DNA of 64,000 nucleotides from Calliphora vicina (taxonomy: Eukaryota > Arthropoda > Insecta > Diptera > Calliphoridae). A model generated the notes under the pieces. That model searched no databases. It was not told where the DNA came from and saw nothing but the letters and a program-made list of their open reading frames with translations. Of the stretch, positions 1-13,548 are shown one piece after another. The position numbers were made by a program, and so were the translations under genes. Within the stretch, counting starts at the first letter, position 1; each line of letters starts with the position of its first letter. The stretch is from positions 116,634,226 through 116,698,225 of the forward strand of contig NC_088780.1 of assembly GCF_958450345.1 (NCBI RefSeq). Direction: 5' to 3'.

Positions 1-1592
1 ACCTATGGTGAAGTCACTTCAAACTTTTTTTGTTCTGCACTTTATTTTACCCACCAGAAGCAATATATTGGAAAGTTCTCGGAGGTAGGTTTGTTTACAA
101 GCAATCGTTTATTGGACTGTCTATGTAATCAGTATGTGAATCCAATGCATTGCCTAATTTTCACCAGCTATCGGACAGTCTCATTGTAATCAAGAATGGT
201 CAATTAACCACCTGCTTAGGACATGCACGTGTTAAAATAACTAATCACTTGTCTATTGAAGTAACTAGTTCCCACCCTAAATGATGGGTGAAATGACTAG
301 TTCGGGACTGTCTCCTAGATCTGCTGGGAATAGTATGAGTGCAATTACCACTACAGGTATACAAATATAACTGTAAGAGCATTGTTCACATTGTACATGA
401 GTGGCCTACAGAAGTGGGTTACCACTCCATGTTTGTGTTTGTAGAGGTTCGAGAAATTTATGGTGGGTTGGTTGTGTTAGAATTTATTCTTTTGTACTAT
501 GTATTTCTTTGCGCCTTTTAAATAAAAAATCAATAAATATTAAATAAACATAACTAATAATAGATACATATGTATGTATATTGCATGCAGAAATAGTATG
601 TTAATGTTTTCTTACACTATTATTATTATTGTTGAATGTGAGGAATGAGATCAGTGAAATTTGTAAACACAATTTCAAATTAAAATCACCAAAAATACAA
701 ATACATAGATGCGTGCTCTGTATGTGCAGTTGTTACATCCTGCATGAACCACATGTCTTGCAATCCAACTTATCACATGTTTTCTATATCTGTACCAATT
801 GGCAAATGGTTAGTATCATCCGATATAGAGACATATTTTGGCCAAGCGTTTATGTTTATATCGAAAAGCATGTTATTTCATTTACGAACGAAATAATCTA
901 AGCATACAACTTTTAATTTAGCCTTATTTGTCAAAAGTTTGGTGAAACCTTTTTAATTAATTGAATAAGGCAGCCAAACAAACATTAGGTTCGAAAAATC
1001 GTTCAATATTCAGTAAAAAATTTACAAAATCGCCTAAGATAAAAAGCATTTTCATTATGCTTAGCTCACTTGGGACCTTCGTGGTTACCACTGCGATATA
1101 ACTATTTTGTATATTTTACATTACAATCGTACAAAGATTTACACTCAAATTTTAAGTTCTTTTTCATAATGTAATTTAATTTTTAATGTTTATAAATCAA
1201 ATTTCGTTAAAAATTTATTTTATAAACTTTTATGAAATAAAAGTGTCTTTATCAATACTTTGTATTCGAAACATCGAGCCAGGGTGATATATTTATAAAA
1301 AAAAAACCATTTTCTTTTTTTTGGATAAAAAAACATAAAAAAATTATATCCAAACTTTACCGCATTTTACGGGCATAAGAGTACTAAAGTATGTGAATAC
1401 TTTCTAAACAAATCGAAAAGAAATTAAAGAGCTTTTGGATCTTAGCTATATTCTGTGATAATCTTATGAAAATGCATGGCTTAACTGAGTTTTGAATAAT
1501 GATAAATAATACATAATGAGTCATGGGGATAAAATCTAATTAAGTGTAAAAATTATTATCGTTCTCCGTATCAGCAATTATTTAAATAATTA
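1..1592. other. No gene seen; AT-rich DNA
   Basis: I see no convincing exon. Positions 265-310 hold two facing copies of an ACTAGTTC motif around a CACCC/GGGTG pair, which suggests an old inverted-repeat element. Two open frames of 60 and 90 codons lie in AT-rich sequence and show no recognisable motif. Confidence 0.4.
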
Positions 1593-1825
1593 TAAAGGTA
1601 GGGTCCCACATGGCAAATATTTACTCAAAAAAGCATAACCACTTTGTTTAGCAGAAATTGGTTGAACGTTTTTTACTCTTGCAAGTGTTTTGTAAGATCA
1701 AACAGTATCAAATAAAATGAAACCAAATGTTTGTTTTGATTTGTCCAAAGTAAAATGATTTTTTGAAATAAATTAAAAAATTAAAATATATTTTCAAATA
1801 TTTGTCATGTGTGACCCTACCTTAA
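1593..1825. mobile_element. Harbinger-like MITE with TAA target duplication
   Basis: The element proper is 1596-1822. Its ends are inverted repeats starting AGGTAGGGTC, and about 26 of the first 28 positions of the extended ends match. It is flanked on both sides by TAA (1593-1595 and 1823-1825). A 3-bp TWA duplication is the habit of the PIF/Harbinger superfamily. The roughly 170-bp interior is AT-rich and codes for nothing, so this is a non-autonomous copy. The superfamily assignment is inference from the target site. Confidence 0.6.
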
Positions 1826-3695
1826 GCAATACAAATGTAGTTGTAGTTAGAAATTTTGCTTTAGCTACACGTTTCATTCATTTACTTGGATAATACAATA
1901 AACAAATGTTTATGAAAATAGATCCACGATAGCTAACGCAAAAAAATCAAAACAAAATGTTTAGTGCAATTATTTTATGCAGTAATTAACTTTTTGTTAA
2001 TTCCACTATATTTTAATTCGCGGAGTACTGATAATAATTAATGACTTAGGTATGAGAATGCGATATAAAACATGAGCATTAATCCAGCTTTGTTTGGCCT
2101 ATTTTAATTTGTTGTTGATAGAAATATTTCATAATAGCTAAGATTTCCTCACGATAACAACTAAGATAAAAAACGTTTGTTTATTAACATATTAAGTTTC
2201 GTTCCCGGTGAACCCTTTTGTTTGGAAATGAATATTGTAGAAATAACAAATGTTAGTGGGTGATTATGAAGGGAAAGTGCAACGGCAGTGAACAGTAGAA
2301 TAGAAGCAAAATTAAATATTTCATTGGAATGATTCTTTGGGTTCTCAAACCCTCATTCGTATCTGCTGGATGAATTATTGTTGTGAATTATACTAAAGTA
2401 TATTAATTTCCCGCACTTGTCAAAATGCTAAATTTAAAACAAATTTTAGAGTAAGTCCTTACTCTTAAATTTAGTTTTGATTACTTCAACATTTGAATTG
2501 TTTTCCTGTATATAACATTTCAAAACAAATATAACAAATCCTTAAAAATCTTTAAAATTTGCGTTTAAATCATATTTCTTTCCAAAATTATTTCACACAA
2601 TTTGTTACGAAAATTATGCAAAAATATTTTCATATTTACTTGTGATATTTCGCTATTTTCTAAAAAAAAGAAACAGCGAAAAAAATGAAATATTTCAGCC
2701 ATTTGCATACATAAAGTTAAAAATGAAATTTTGTGACTTTTTTTATTCGTTTTTTGTATATGACGTGCTGTTTATATATAAAATTCAAGAAATCCACATA
2801 ATAAGTGGTTACATGCTGCTTCACAGAGACGCAGTAGTAGTCAATCTACAAACGAGGTTACACTTGAAGAAAAATAAAGTTGAGTAGATTTTACGGCTTT
2901 TTAAAATGAAGCACCTAAATACTAGTATAAATTACTTAGAGTTACTGTCAAAATAATAGCACCACTAGTATACCTGATTTTAGTAGCTGTATATATGGTT
3001 TCTTAAAACTTTTTAACGACAAAATTTTGTCGATAAGTAATCACAATTCGTTAGTTAACAATATTTATCGTTAAGAGATATATATATAAGAGATATAGAT
3101 ATTCCAAATTAAATTTTAACCATTATTTTCGTTAAAAATAGTCGGTAGATAACGACATGTGTCTGTAGGTTAACGAAAAATAAAATGTTCTAGTTAAGCC
3201 ATAATGACAACAGTTTAGGAGTTAGTTTTATAACAAAAATATTCGAAATTAGGTGTTCTTTGAAAGTAGGATTGGTCAACCTTTTTTTTAGTTTTAGATA
3301 TAAAAATTAACATGTGTGTAACTTTTTGAGTCATGGAAATATAACCATATACGGACAGCTCTACGTGACAAAAAAAAAACACCCGTGTCTCCCAGTTTTG
3401 CCCAAAGTCATACACTTTTTTATTGGCCCCCAAAGATTTGGGGCCCCGGTGTCATTTTTGTAAAAAAGTGATAATTTTCTCAGGCTCATATCTTGCAAAC
3501 AGTTCGGAATTTAGATCTACTCTCTGAGGCAAAGTTCTAGCCCTTGTCATAAAGAACACAAATTGTAAAATCAAAAAAACTTCATCTTCAAGATCAAAAT
3601 TGCAAAAAATTGTAAACTTTCGTGTTACCCTGTGTTAAATTGATTTTAGAATAGCACTCGAATTTTCACTTTTATATGGGGCATAATATCCATAT
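1826..3695. other. No gene seen; scattered TTAACGA motifs
   Basis: There is no supported exon. From about 3015 to 3185 the motif GTTAACGA and variants recur. They recur again at 4390-4500, so the two clusters may be the ends of one old inverted-repeat element into which the 3.7-kb MITE later inserted. Confidence 0.3.
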
Positions 3696-3969
3696 TTAAC
3701 CTTCGCTTTACCAATACCCACCCGGGTGACCAATACAGATTTAGTAGTTTAATAATTTTTTTAATTTTGTTTCGATGTAAATGAAATTAAGACTCACTGA
3801 AAAAATTTTAGAGTTCCGTAAAATTTATTAAAATCATTTTAAAATTTGTATGAGGTTTTTTTGATTTTTTAAAATTTGTTCGTCGCATATATGTATAAAA
3901 GTGCAGTACCACCCGGGTGGGTATTGGTAAACCATGTACATAAAAAAAATTTGGTGAAGCGAATGTTAA
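3696..3969. mobile_element. piggyBac-like MITE, copy 1 (TTAA flanked)
   Basis: The element is 3700-3965, with TTAA at 3696-3699 and 3966-3969. The left end reads CCTTCGCTTTACCAATACCC; the right end is its complement with two substitutions. Inside both ends sits CACCCGGGTG. The right end carries an extra internal copy of the TTGGTAAA segment, so the right terminus looks partly duplicated. TTAA duplications are diagnostic of piggyBac-type transposition. No coding capacity is present. A close relative lies at 25.1 kb. Confidence 0.65.
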
Positions 3970-5160
3970 TAAATTTCTGGAATGTATAATGTTTATCCCT
4001 ATATTCAAATTTCTTAGTGAGCAATTTAAACTATATTTGGCGATATGATACGAGTACAAACTTATATAAAAGTTAAAAAGACCGTATTCTAAGAAGGAAA
4101 TTCATCGAAATTTGTCGACGGCCTTATAACAACACATATCTTAATTCTGAATCAATGAGCACTTATACTGGTTTACTTTTTATTTTTAGAAAAAAAAAAC
4201 TTTTGTTCTTCTGTTTTCAGTAGGTTTCGCAAACAAATTTGGGGGAGCTGGTGTTTGACTTTTATATAAATGCGATTATTTATTCACACGACTACGAATT
4301 TATGTGCAAACACGAAAAAATGGTAAACATTTTAATAAATAAAAATGATTTTTTAATTTTAAAAATTTTTACATTTATATTTTTAACTATATTCGTCGTT
4401 AATATTTATTACCGAGAGAAATCGTTAACTTCAAATAGTGAATATTAAATTCGTTAAAGCAACCGATATTTTTCGTTACTTAACGACATCGGTAGGAAAG
4501 TATAAAAAGTTACAGAATTACGGTACTGAACTAGTTTACCAAAATAATTCAAGCTCAATATAAAGTCTTGAAGATACAGTCAGCAACTACGTATAAAAAT
4601 ATAATATTTTGCTCAACTGCCACATGGCAACTAGTAACTAGCCAAACATTTTAGTCTATGAGGTGTTGTTTTTGTCATTATGATATTTTTTAAAATACTT
4701 ATATCAAGAGCTCTTTAAGAAAATATGTATTTAGAAAATAAAAACAATTTTAAGTGTATATATATTTTTCTTATTTTTGTTTTTGATTTATACAGTAAAT
4801 CACGCTGTTATTCATCTTACGTACTTTATTTATATTTGCTTTGTAAATAACTATTTCTTATTTTATTTATACGTTTATTTAAGAATTTCAAATTTATTAC
4901 TTACACATAAGTATGCAAGTATATATAATTATAATTGGTATATGGCAAGTATAGTATAATTGGAAAATATGAAAGGTCAAGGTTAACTTTCTTGAAAAAT
5001 GTGTCAAAATTTGTTTAGAAAAAAATACAAGTGTCAAAAAAAAAAAATTCATGAGCCACATATATTTCAACGTACCTAAAATTTTGCAAGGTAATGTCAT
5101 TCGTAATATTTTGTCAAAATTACAATAGAGTTGGCAATTGCCATATGGAGGTTCAAAGCT
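3970..5160. other. No gene seen
   Basis: AT-rich sequence with runs of A and T. The second cluster of TTAACGA/TCGTTA motifs is at 4390-4500. No exon is supported. Confidence 0.35.
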
Positions 5161-6552
5161 ATATATCGAGTCTTAATCGCAAAAAAAGTTCAAGCGACAA
5201 AAACTAAATTTTACAGGAAAAGATTTTTATTATTTATTTCTTGTTTAAATTAAGTTAGTAAATTTTAGTATGAAGACACATTTTATTCCAATGCATAAAA
5301 TGCATTTGTTAATTTGACTTCTCTTTATTCATTATTTGTATTTGATATGCTTTTGTTAATTTTCGATTCACTACTCAAGTTCTTGACCCTTTCACAAGTA
5401 GTACATCTTAGGCATATTAAAATAATATTTTAGTATTATTACTAGGCTTACACTCTAATAAATTTTCATGTAAATTTCCTACATTAATAGTAGGAAACTT
5501 TTCTCCTTCTATAATTAGGGTAAAAATACATGTTGTGTGTAAATTCAAATATTTTTTTTTATAATAAATGATTTTTGTTTTTTTTAGAAATAAAATTTTG
5601 ACAATTTTTATATTAAACGTTTGAATTACTTTACACACTTTATGTGTATAACTTCAATTTATGTACAATATATGTAATTTTAAATATAAAATGCTTATTA
5701 TATTATAAAGATTTAAAATAAAACATTTTGTTTGTATTTTTGCTGAAAAAAGTATGTAATTGATTTTGATAAACATATTGTGCTTAAATTTACGCATATT
5801 GTGTAAGTTTACATGAAAACTTACTTACTTTATAGTAGTAGATTTACATGCATTTTTTAGAGTGTATGAACGAACTAGTTCAATTGAACGATTCCATTAT
5901 TTGAACTAACTGAACTATTTCAAATCGTTTGCTCACTATTTAAGTATTAACTATGAACTAAAATCATTCATATGTGCGCTCTTAACTAAAGGCGTGTTTT
6001 CGTTGTTCTTCCTGCTTCTTTTTATACACATTCTGATATAATACCGAAAAAAGGGTCATAATGGATACAATCCGTTCTGAGAATTTTACGGAAACTGACA
6101 GCAAATTAAAAACCCAAGGAGCATTTTAGCTCAAGTATCATATTTTTATTGTTTGAGTTCAGAACAAAGAGACATGTATCACACGTTTCTTGTTCTTTTA
6201 TAAATAGGTAGTTCAAAAGTCAAAAAAGCGATTGAACTTGAAGAGCTACATAGTTCATTTTTGAACTATGAACTAAAATGAGCGGTCATTGAAATGAACT
6301 ATTAAGCAAAAGTCTAATTATTATATTACATATAACTATTAAAAACAATATAATTTTAATTTTTTTTTATTAAGAAATTTTAGCTTAAGCGACAAGCCCA
6401 TATCACAAAAAAACAAAAAATTTCAAAGTGCACTTAAGCTAAAATTGTTTTTGTTATAAATTCATGATGCTAATGAATTCATTTATTTAAAAAAAAACGC
6501 TAAATGAAAAATATGTCGCTTGAGCTTTTTTTGCGGTTATGGATCGATATAT
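5161..6552. mobile_element. Inverted-repeat element of about 1.4 kb, unknown family
   Basis: The left end (5161-5200) and the complement of the right end (6513-6552) match over about 40 bases, both running from ATATATCGA through CGCAAAAAAAG to CAAGCGACA. Another CGACA-type motif lies just inside the right arm, near 6385. I could not identify a target duplication. The interior at about 5870-6300 is dense in GAACTA/TAGTTC motifs, which look like a second, nested element. No transposase is visible. Confidence 0.5.
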
Positions 6553-8394
6553 TGTCGATGTCAGAAGAAATTTCAAAATGCCCACATTTTAAAATTATAA
6601 AGTTTCCCATATTTTACTATATTTTATTAAAATTATTATTTATAAAACATATAATTTTTTATTTATCCGTTTAGATTACGACTGAAAATCCTCTACTGTC
6701 CATTGAGGTTTAGGATGTATAGTGAATTGTATATCATTGTATTGCTGAAAGCCAATACCTGGTATGGAAAATGACGTGATAGTAGTACTTTTTCAGGATG
6801 AAAGTACTAATTATATGAATGCGAGGTTAAACTTTTATATAAGATTGGTGTGAAATCAATTTCAATTGTATATAGTTAGTCTCATAGTAATGCTTTTGTA
6901 AACTTCTGGGTGTTGGAACAATATTTTGCACTTTACAAACATCAGCACTAACCCAATATACCCTGCCCACTAAGGTGGTGTAGGGTATAAATATAAACTG
7001 TTATGCATCAAATATGATCGAATTCAGAAAAGTAAGGGTTTTAAAATTAATTTTTTTATTGACAGTTTTTTTTCATCTATATTGTTTACCAAACCCTCAT
7101 TAAATTCAATTTTTTCCCACAAATATTTATAAAATTTTTCAAACCTTTTATTAAATTCATATAATTATGTTCATTATAACACAAAAATACTTAACATTTT
7201 AATTATAATAATTTACAAAACATTTTAATTATTTATAGCACATGATTTACCATAAAAATATTGTTAATAACAGTCAATTTCTAATATTGAATATAAAATC
7301 AATCTATTTTAAAATTTTACATTTTAACATTTAAATAATTTATCAACGGCAACAATACAATGCGAGTTAAATTTAAAATACAGATTTAAACCAAAAATAA
7401 AATACCACAATAAAAACAAATCAGTCCTCTCTCTATTCTATGGTGTTTTATTTATTTTTTTTTAACAAAGTTATAAACACATATTTTGTGGGTCGTAACA
7501 AATAAAAAATGAAATAAAAAACCTTAAATAAAACTAAAATCACACTGAAATGTGCTTATCAAATATAAAAATAAAAATAACAATCATAGAATACAAATAC
7601 ACTCGCTTATACTTAGACATATAAACACCCATATAAAACACATAAAATAGGAAATAGACGGAAATAAAAAATAAAACCTAAATCAAAACAAAAAAAATTG
7701 TGGAAATAAAAGATATTTACGTACAAAACTATATAAGAATGAAAAATTTACGAAATAAAATATATGAACACAAAATACATACATATGTATAGAATATAAA
7801 AAACAATAGCAACAAAACAAACCAAAGTTGCAACAAATCAAGCGTGACAGCAAACCATTTTTAAACTTAAACTACCGTAACTTAAAATAGTCATACCCAA
7901 TAAGACAACAACAACGAAAAAAACTCAACTAACGAATAATAATAAAAATACAAAATAAAAACTAAAAACTAAATAAAACAAAAGTCAAAACCAAATAAAT
8001 AAAAATTCATTGAAACAAATAAAAAAAATAGCGAAATCAAACCAAAGGCAGCAGGGAACCCCCAATATAGACCATACAATATACATATATGTATGTACTC
8101 CCCTCTTACACTCTTCGCACATTGACATTTACATATACAAGTACTCGTCCATACATATGAATGTAAATACAGTTGTATGTAAAACTACTAAAAATGTATG
8201 CTCATGTATTTGTTTTTACTAAAAAAAAATAGTGCCTGCACAAGGAGACACTCATACCTTTGTTCATGTGTAGACTAAAAGTCAAACACATAACAATTTA
8301 TTTAAATTAAAAAAAAAAACTATATACTATGTATAGCTTCTTTAAAACAAATTTACCAACGTCGTTGGTACAACTTGTATTGTAAATATTAGTG
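6553..8394. other. No gene seen; A-rich, UTR-like stretch at 7.4-8.2 kb
   Basis: Near 6950-6992 a TATACCCT/AGGGTATA hairpin ends in GGTGGTGTAGGGTATAAA. A related hairpin occurs at 62.74-62.78 kb, so this is a dispersed repeat end. From about 7350 to 8240 the plus strand is strongly A-rich with CAACAA words, which resembles fly untranslated sequence, but I find no splice signals that would prove it. A small palindrome built on ACCAACG/CGTTGGT lies at about 8353-8370. Confidence 0.3.
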
Positions 8395-8420
8395 TTGGGT
8401 TGGCTAACAAGTAATTTCAC
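8395..8420 (+). mobile_element. Mariner-like terminal repeat remnant
   Basis: The motif TTGGGTTGGCTAACAAGTAA closely resembles the known terminal repeat of mellifera-type mariner elements (TTGGGTTGGC-ACTAAGTAAT). I see no opposite end and no transposase downstream, so this is probably an isolated end. The match is from memory of the family and needs an alignment. Confidence 0.4.
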
Positions 8421-9097
8421 CGGTGTTTATGTCTAACAATGTACATTCAGCTCAGAGACACACAGTGATACGTTTCCATATGGCCAAAAATTGTCCTAGG
8501 CAATTTTAAATTTAAAAACCATTAATATTTTGTGATCTAAAACTCATTTGAAAGAAGATGCATGCGGCCAGAAAAAAAATAAGTTCTAGAGCAATCAGAA
8601 AGTTCATGAAGGACTTAATGATTAAGAGAAAACAGTAATAACATGCAGTCATTTCGAATGAAAACTACTCGAGAATTTATTCGGGAACAGTATCGGCAAA
8701 TCCAACGTTCAATAATTTTTTAAACTTATTTACTACGCCAAGTTCAATAAGCACTAATTAATTTAATGAATTATAAGGGTATACGTATAAGGTATAGGTA
8801 TAAGTTTATCATACCATTTGTAGTTTCTACAGTTTTCATTTTCGACAATAAAAGTATTTCCACTGTCAAGAATATACGAATGGTAGCTTTTGACATTTTG
8901 TTGTTTATAATATATAAACATGGTTTCAAAAACCCATCAGAAATTAGAAGTCGTTTTGATCTGTACCTAGAAAAATGCAAACATCGTCCAATTTTTATAT
9001 ACCTTTTTTAAAATGATTTTTTTTTAACTGCAGTTAAATAATGTGTCATGTAGGGAAATATCTGCATTCGTTTTTATTCACCTTTACTTACGCCATA
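8421..9097. other. No recognisable gene
   Basis: An 81-codon open frame (8766-9011, plus strand) overlaps a 69-codon frame on the other strand. Neither shows a known motif, and open frames on both strands of the same stretch argue for chance or an old transposon piece. Confidence 0.3.
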
Positions 9098-10244
9098 TCA
9101 AAAAAAATCTTAACATACATAAATGTTAATAAAAAAGTTATTACAACTTAAAAAAAATATTATTTTTATAGTTCTAATCAATAGTGATGAATTTATGAAC
9201 CTTTTACGAAAACCTTCCATTAAGGTTTTTATAGAGCTTTCTGTCGTTTCTTCGAACAGGTTGTCCATCTCCGTTTAAAGTCTACCACACTTTGAACACC
9301 TTTTTGTGCTCTTCAATTCTCTTTTAACAAGAACCCAATATCTCTCTCCACTGGTCTTAGCTCCAGACAGTTTGGAGGATTTTCCTCTCTTGATACAAAT
9401 ACCACATTATTTATTGTTTTTGTAATACTCAAGACCTTGCTTACCTTGCTTATGAATGGAAACATAATTTTTTGTTATCAGTACTTGATGCAAATTTAGG
9501 TATTTATAGAGCCCTTTGTAACAAATGTTTGGCTTTTTCTGCTGCAACTCCATATTGCTTGCCATACCAAGAAGTATTTGAGAAAATTTTTTGCTTTTGG
9601 GTCCTAAACTTTTCTACAACATTCACTAGAGCGTCAGCAACATAAACATATTGACTCGGAAGCTGCGAAAAATTTTCCAGAACATACGTATCGTCATCCA
9701 TTATGCAGCAGGTTTATTTTTTTTTATAAAATTTGACTTCAATTTTCATGCTCTGTCTTTGGCCTCTAGATTTTTAGCAGAGTTATTTTCAATAACTTTT
9801 TGAGCTTTGTATGTTTCTAAACCTGAATTGGATTTAACTTTTCCTGCCAAATAGTCCCAGTACTGAGCTAATCGGACTGCTTTCCTACTTTTCCTTGGGA
9901 GCTCTTTTGAAAATGCTTTATATTTATTGGCTTTAGAATCATCATGTGGACCATTCCTTCTACCTGAACCAGGTTTTCTATCAACAGATAAGTTCTCCCG
10001 ATACTTTTTAATAACATTGGAATCAGTTTGACGGCAGACCATTGATTGTTTGGCCAACTTTTTGTAGGACCAAGTTGGGTTTTGTTGAAAATATTTAATA
10101 ACTTTACTACGCACTTTTTTCTAGTCACTAATTTTAAATAGATTAACAACAAATGAACATATTTGACTTTAAACATAATAACTCACATACAAAAGTTTTA
10201 AGGAAAAGCGTGTGTTAAGTTTTTTCGATCTCACTCTTTAATAT
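9098..10244 (-). mobile_element. Dead Tc1-type transposon, copy 1
   Basis: This is a diverged relative of the intact element at 51.2-52.5 kb, in the same orientation. The right end (about 10208-10241) keeps a TIR reading GTGTTAAG, then TTTTTTCGATCTCACTC. The left end near 9103-9125 is recognisable only as AAAAAATCTTAACATACAT. The transposase inside is broken. Confidence 0.75.
9186..10114 (-). pseudogene. Tc1/mariner-type transposase pseudogene (DD37E group)
   Basis: The frame opens with the N-terminal helix-turn-helix region (residues such as KYFQQNPTWSYKKLAKQS and VDRKPGSGRRNGPHD). It continues as a separate frame with the MDDDTYVLENFSQLP motif that carries the first catalytic aspartate, and a C-terminal part ends near 9190. 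Comparison with the intact copy at 51.35-52.36 kb shows frame changes near 9720-9745 and stops or deletions further on, including loss of most of the segment around the second aspartate. It cannot encode an active enzyme. Confidence 0.8.
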
Positions 10245-10259
10245 GACATATTTTTCCAT

Positions 10260-10570
10260 CGTGTTTTTAACAACGACTAGATCAAGTAATTTCAACTCAA
10301 AATTGCATTAATTTTCTAATCATATTTATTATGTATTGGTTCGATATACTTTTTACGTATTGCTTTAGTAACTCTAACTCTTTAACTGAACTCACTGGTA
10401 ATTTAATGTCTGTATTCATTACTGCATATCCATTGATTGCTGGTAGGCAATAGGCTTAAACTTTTCATTTTCATTAGCATAATTAATCTATCGCGTAACT
10501 TTTTCCGCTATTCTGAGTAGATTGCTTAGAAGATTTATTTTTCAGAATTTCGGTAGCTCAAAATGAAATA
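10260..10570 (-). pseudogene. Degraded coding repeat, unknown protein, copy 1
   Basis: This stretch aligns by eye with 18.24-18.59 kb in the same orientation. The shared landmarks are the complement of TTACCAGTGAG, followed by a tract that in copy 2 translates as a lysine-rich protein. Here the minus strand gives KLPVSSVKELELLKQYV and then frame changes and stops. I do not recognise the protein. It lies immediately beyond the 5' end of the dead Tc1 element. Confidence 0.4.
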
Positions 10571-13548
10571 TTTAGTGTGATTATTGTAGGCAGTAACCTT
10601 TTATAAAGTTAAGGCGCTAAATTTAGGTATAGTTGAAGTTGTTTTTAAATTGGTTGCCTTTAAAAAAACTACCATATTAAAAAACTACCATATTGGCGCT
10701 GAGGCCGAAATTGAAATGTATTAAATTTATTGTACGAATAAAATATTTTTCTGTAGAATGTTTTTCTATGGAAAAGAAAACAAAAACAAAATAGACTATG
10801 TGAAAACCATGAAAATAGTAAATTTTTGTCCCTTGTTTCAGCTTAATAAATACTACGACAAAATAAATTCAACTTTAGTGTTAGTTGGTTTTATAAAAAT
10901 AAAGTAATTTTCCCAGCCCTAATGCAATATCGATCAATACATACATATTTGCATTTCTCGTCTGCCTCTAGTGCTCTTTTATACTACTTATGTATATAAT
11001 ACAATACTCGTACGAATGTTAAACAGACATGAATTTAAATTTGTAGTTATTACAGATAATAAACAAATACGACTACATTACAAAAACAAACAAAAAATGA
11101 GAAAAAAAGAATTATTGAACTCAAGGTAAATTTTTTAATAAAGTTTCTATATTTCTTTCGTTGACTTTAAGTACAACAGGCACAATTACTTAACACTGAA
11201 TGTTGTTAACAACGGTCTGAACTATTTTATATACTTTATTGTGTACAATTTATATTAAACGCAATTCAAAGCAATATATGCATTATAAATTATAAAGAAA
11301 AATACTCATGTTTATAAAATTAGTCTTTATTACGTTAAAACATCTTTGTTTTTTATTTAAATGTCATTCATGAATGTCAAAGGTAACAACTATAAACTGT
11401 CAAGAAAATTGCATTTGTATGCCATTTGAACATATGTATGTAGACAATATATATATGTAGTTTAATTAACAATGTTTTAACCTAAAGTTACACTGACAGT
11501 TTAAAAACTATTAAAATTATTTTAACCGACACTATAACTATAAGTTTGCATATATGCAGGCATCGTGATAATGGAGGTTAGCTTTATAAACTTACAAAAA
11601 TAATTTGAATTGTTTATACAGTTCAATTATTAAAGATATCATTTCGGAGATAAAAATTTATAATTATAATTAATTGTTATTGTTATAAAATAATGTTGAC
11701 ATCAAATTAAAACAACATAAGGAATTTAATTGGAAATATGTATATTTAGAAGTTGTTAAAGTTTTTATTGCATCTCTCTAGTTCTATAAGGCCCAGTGTA
11801 AGATTTTGATCTTTTAGCGGGATTGACCCAATAAAAGCGCAGTTTATTTTAACAAATATCTATTGAAATGTTTAGTAAACAACACCATGTCACAATCAGA
11901 ACTCAAAAGTGGATACTACTGATGGCATTAGAATGCAAGATTAGTTTTTGGCGAAATTATTTAATTTTGGAAGACTTGTAATTTGGGTGTATTTTGAACT
12001 CAAAAATTAAGTAAACATTTGATTTAGCGATTTTGAAAACAATATTAAGACACGTCTTTTATGTACGACATTGGATGGAGCTAAGTTTACAATGTTTAGT
12101 AGTATTCTGAAGAACCTTTATTAAAGTTATATTATGCAATCTTTCCACTAATAGAAATTACCGACAAAAATTAACCCATCATGTCCTCAGAAATTTCCGA
12201 TAGTATTTATTTTATACTAGAGCTAAGACTAGGCTATACTTGGCAACATTTATTTTGATATTATTCATTATATTTTGATTTTAGGAAAAACTATGTATAC
12301 AAAATATAAGTTTTTCAAAAGACAAAATTTCTATTAAAAACATTAAATGTTGACTTTAAGCACTTTGTTAAAAAAAATATTAAAATTTTAAGAATTAATT
12401 TATTTTGTATTGGAGCTGGGCTTAATCCTAAGTTATTCATATGCCAATTTTTGTAAATTACCTTGAATGATTTTATATATTTTCTTGGTCTTGGGTACTT
12501 TTACTGGCATTTTCTCTTTAGTTTTATCGTATACATACATATTTATATCATGATCAAATGAGTGCAGATTTTATGAACAACAAATTATTATAAAAAAACT
12601 GAAAAGAGGCCGAACAAAGCTCGATTAATGGTAAATTTTTCATTTGATTTCGTGCATGTTCCAATATCGCCTTCCGGGACTAGTTTCAGAATTGTTCTCA
12701 TAAAGTGACTGAGCATTTTAATTCAAATTAAAATTTAGTGTCTTAAAATAAAAACATTTTATTTTTCAAGTGTGCATCTTTCAGGATCGTAAGTGGATCT
12801 TTTTTAAAATGTTTATTATTTCGTATTCATTGAAAAATAATATTTTGTATACATATTTCTACACACGTTGCTTTTTATGTATGCATTCTGATTTCTATTA
12901 TTATTACATTATTCCAGTACTTACAACATAGTAAGTATATATAAAATAATATAATAAATACGAAGGTTTTTGTAGTTTAGTAATGGAATTTACTTGACTA
13001 ATCGGTATTACAAGCATTATGGCAAAACATTCGCGTTACGAATGTCACGTGACAAATCATGCTAAAGGTTGTAAAAGAAAAACCAATGCAAACATTTAAA
13101 CAAGAAAACCCTCAACTGAAAGCTCAATTTTCTTAATTTTTTTACTTCAAATGCGAAAGATTGGTTAATTTTAGTCTGTATATGCATTTTGAAAAATATT
13201 CTAGATAATTTTAGACAAAATGGAAAATGCACAGTAACCCCCAAATTCAGAAACACGAATAGAAAATAATTTTAGATATTTAGTATGAAAGACACTCAAA
13301 AATTATTTTAGAAGTGAGAGATTTTCACATGAACTTAATTTTAGTAACAAAATCATAAATATTTCTTAATTGTATCTAAAAAAACACACATAATTCTGAA
13401 AAACTTTTGATTGAAATGATATTTGTTTTGGATGATATTTCAGGGAAAGTATTTATAATTAATTGTATGTTATATAATATTTCTCCAATTTTTTCTAATT
13501 TTATATATAAGTCTCCAAATTTGTTTACTGGGATCGTTTGCGTTTAAG
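10571..13548. other. No gene seen; about 3 kb AT-rich
   Basis: No exon or complete element is supported. A short direct duplication AAAAAACTACCATATT occurs at about 10660-10695. The stretch at 11480-11545 shares the TAACCGACA-TATAACTA words of the small MITE at 61.95-62.07 kb and may be a relic of that family. Confidence 0.35.

Noticed and set aside
8766..9011. 81-codon open frame on the plus strand
   Set aside because: The opposite strand is also open over the same bases, the codon content is AT-driven and no motif is present.
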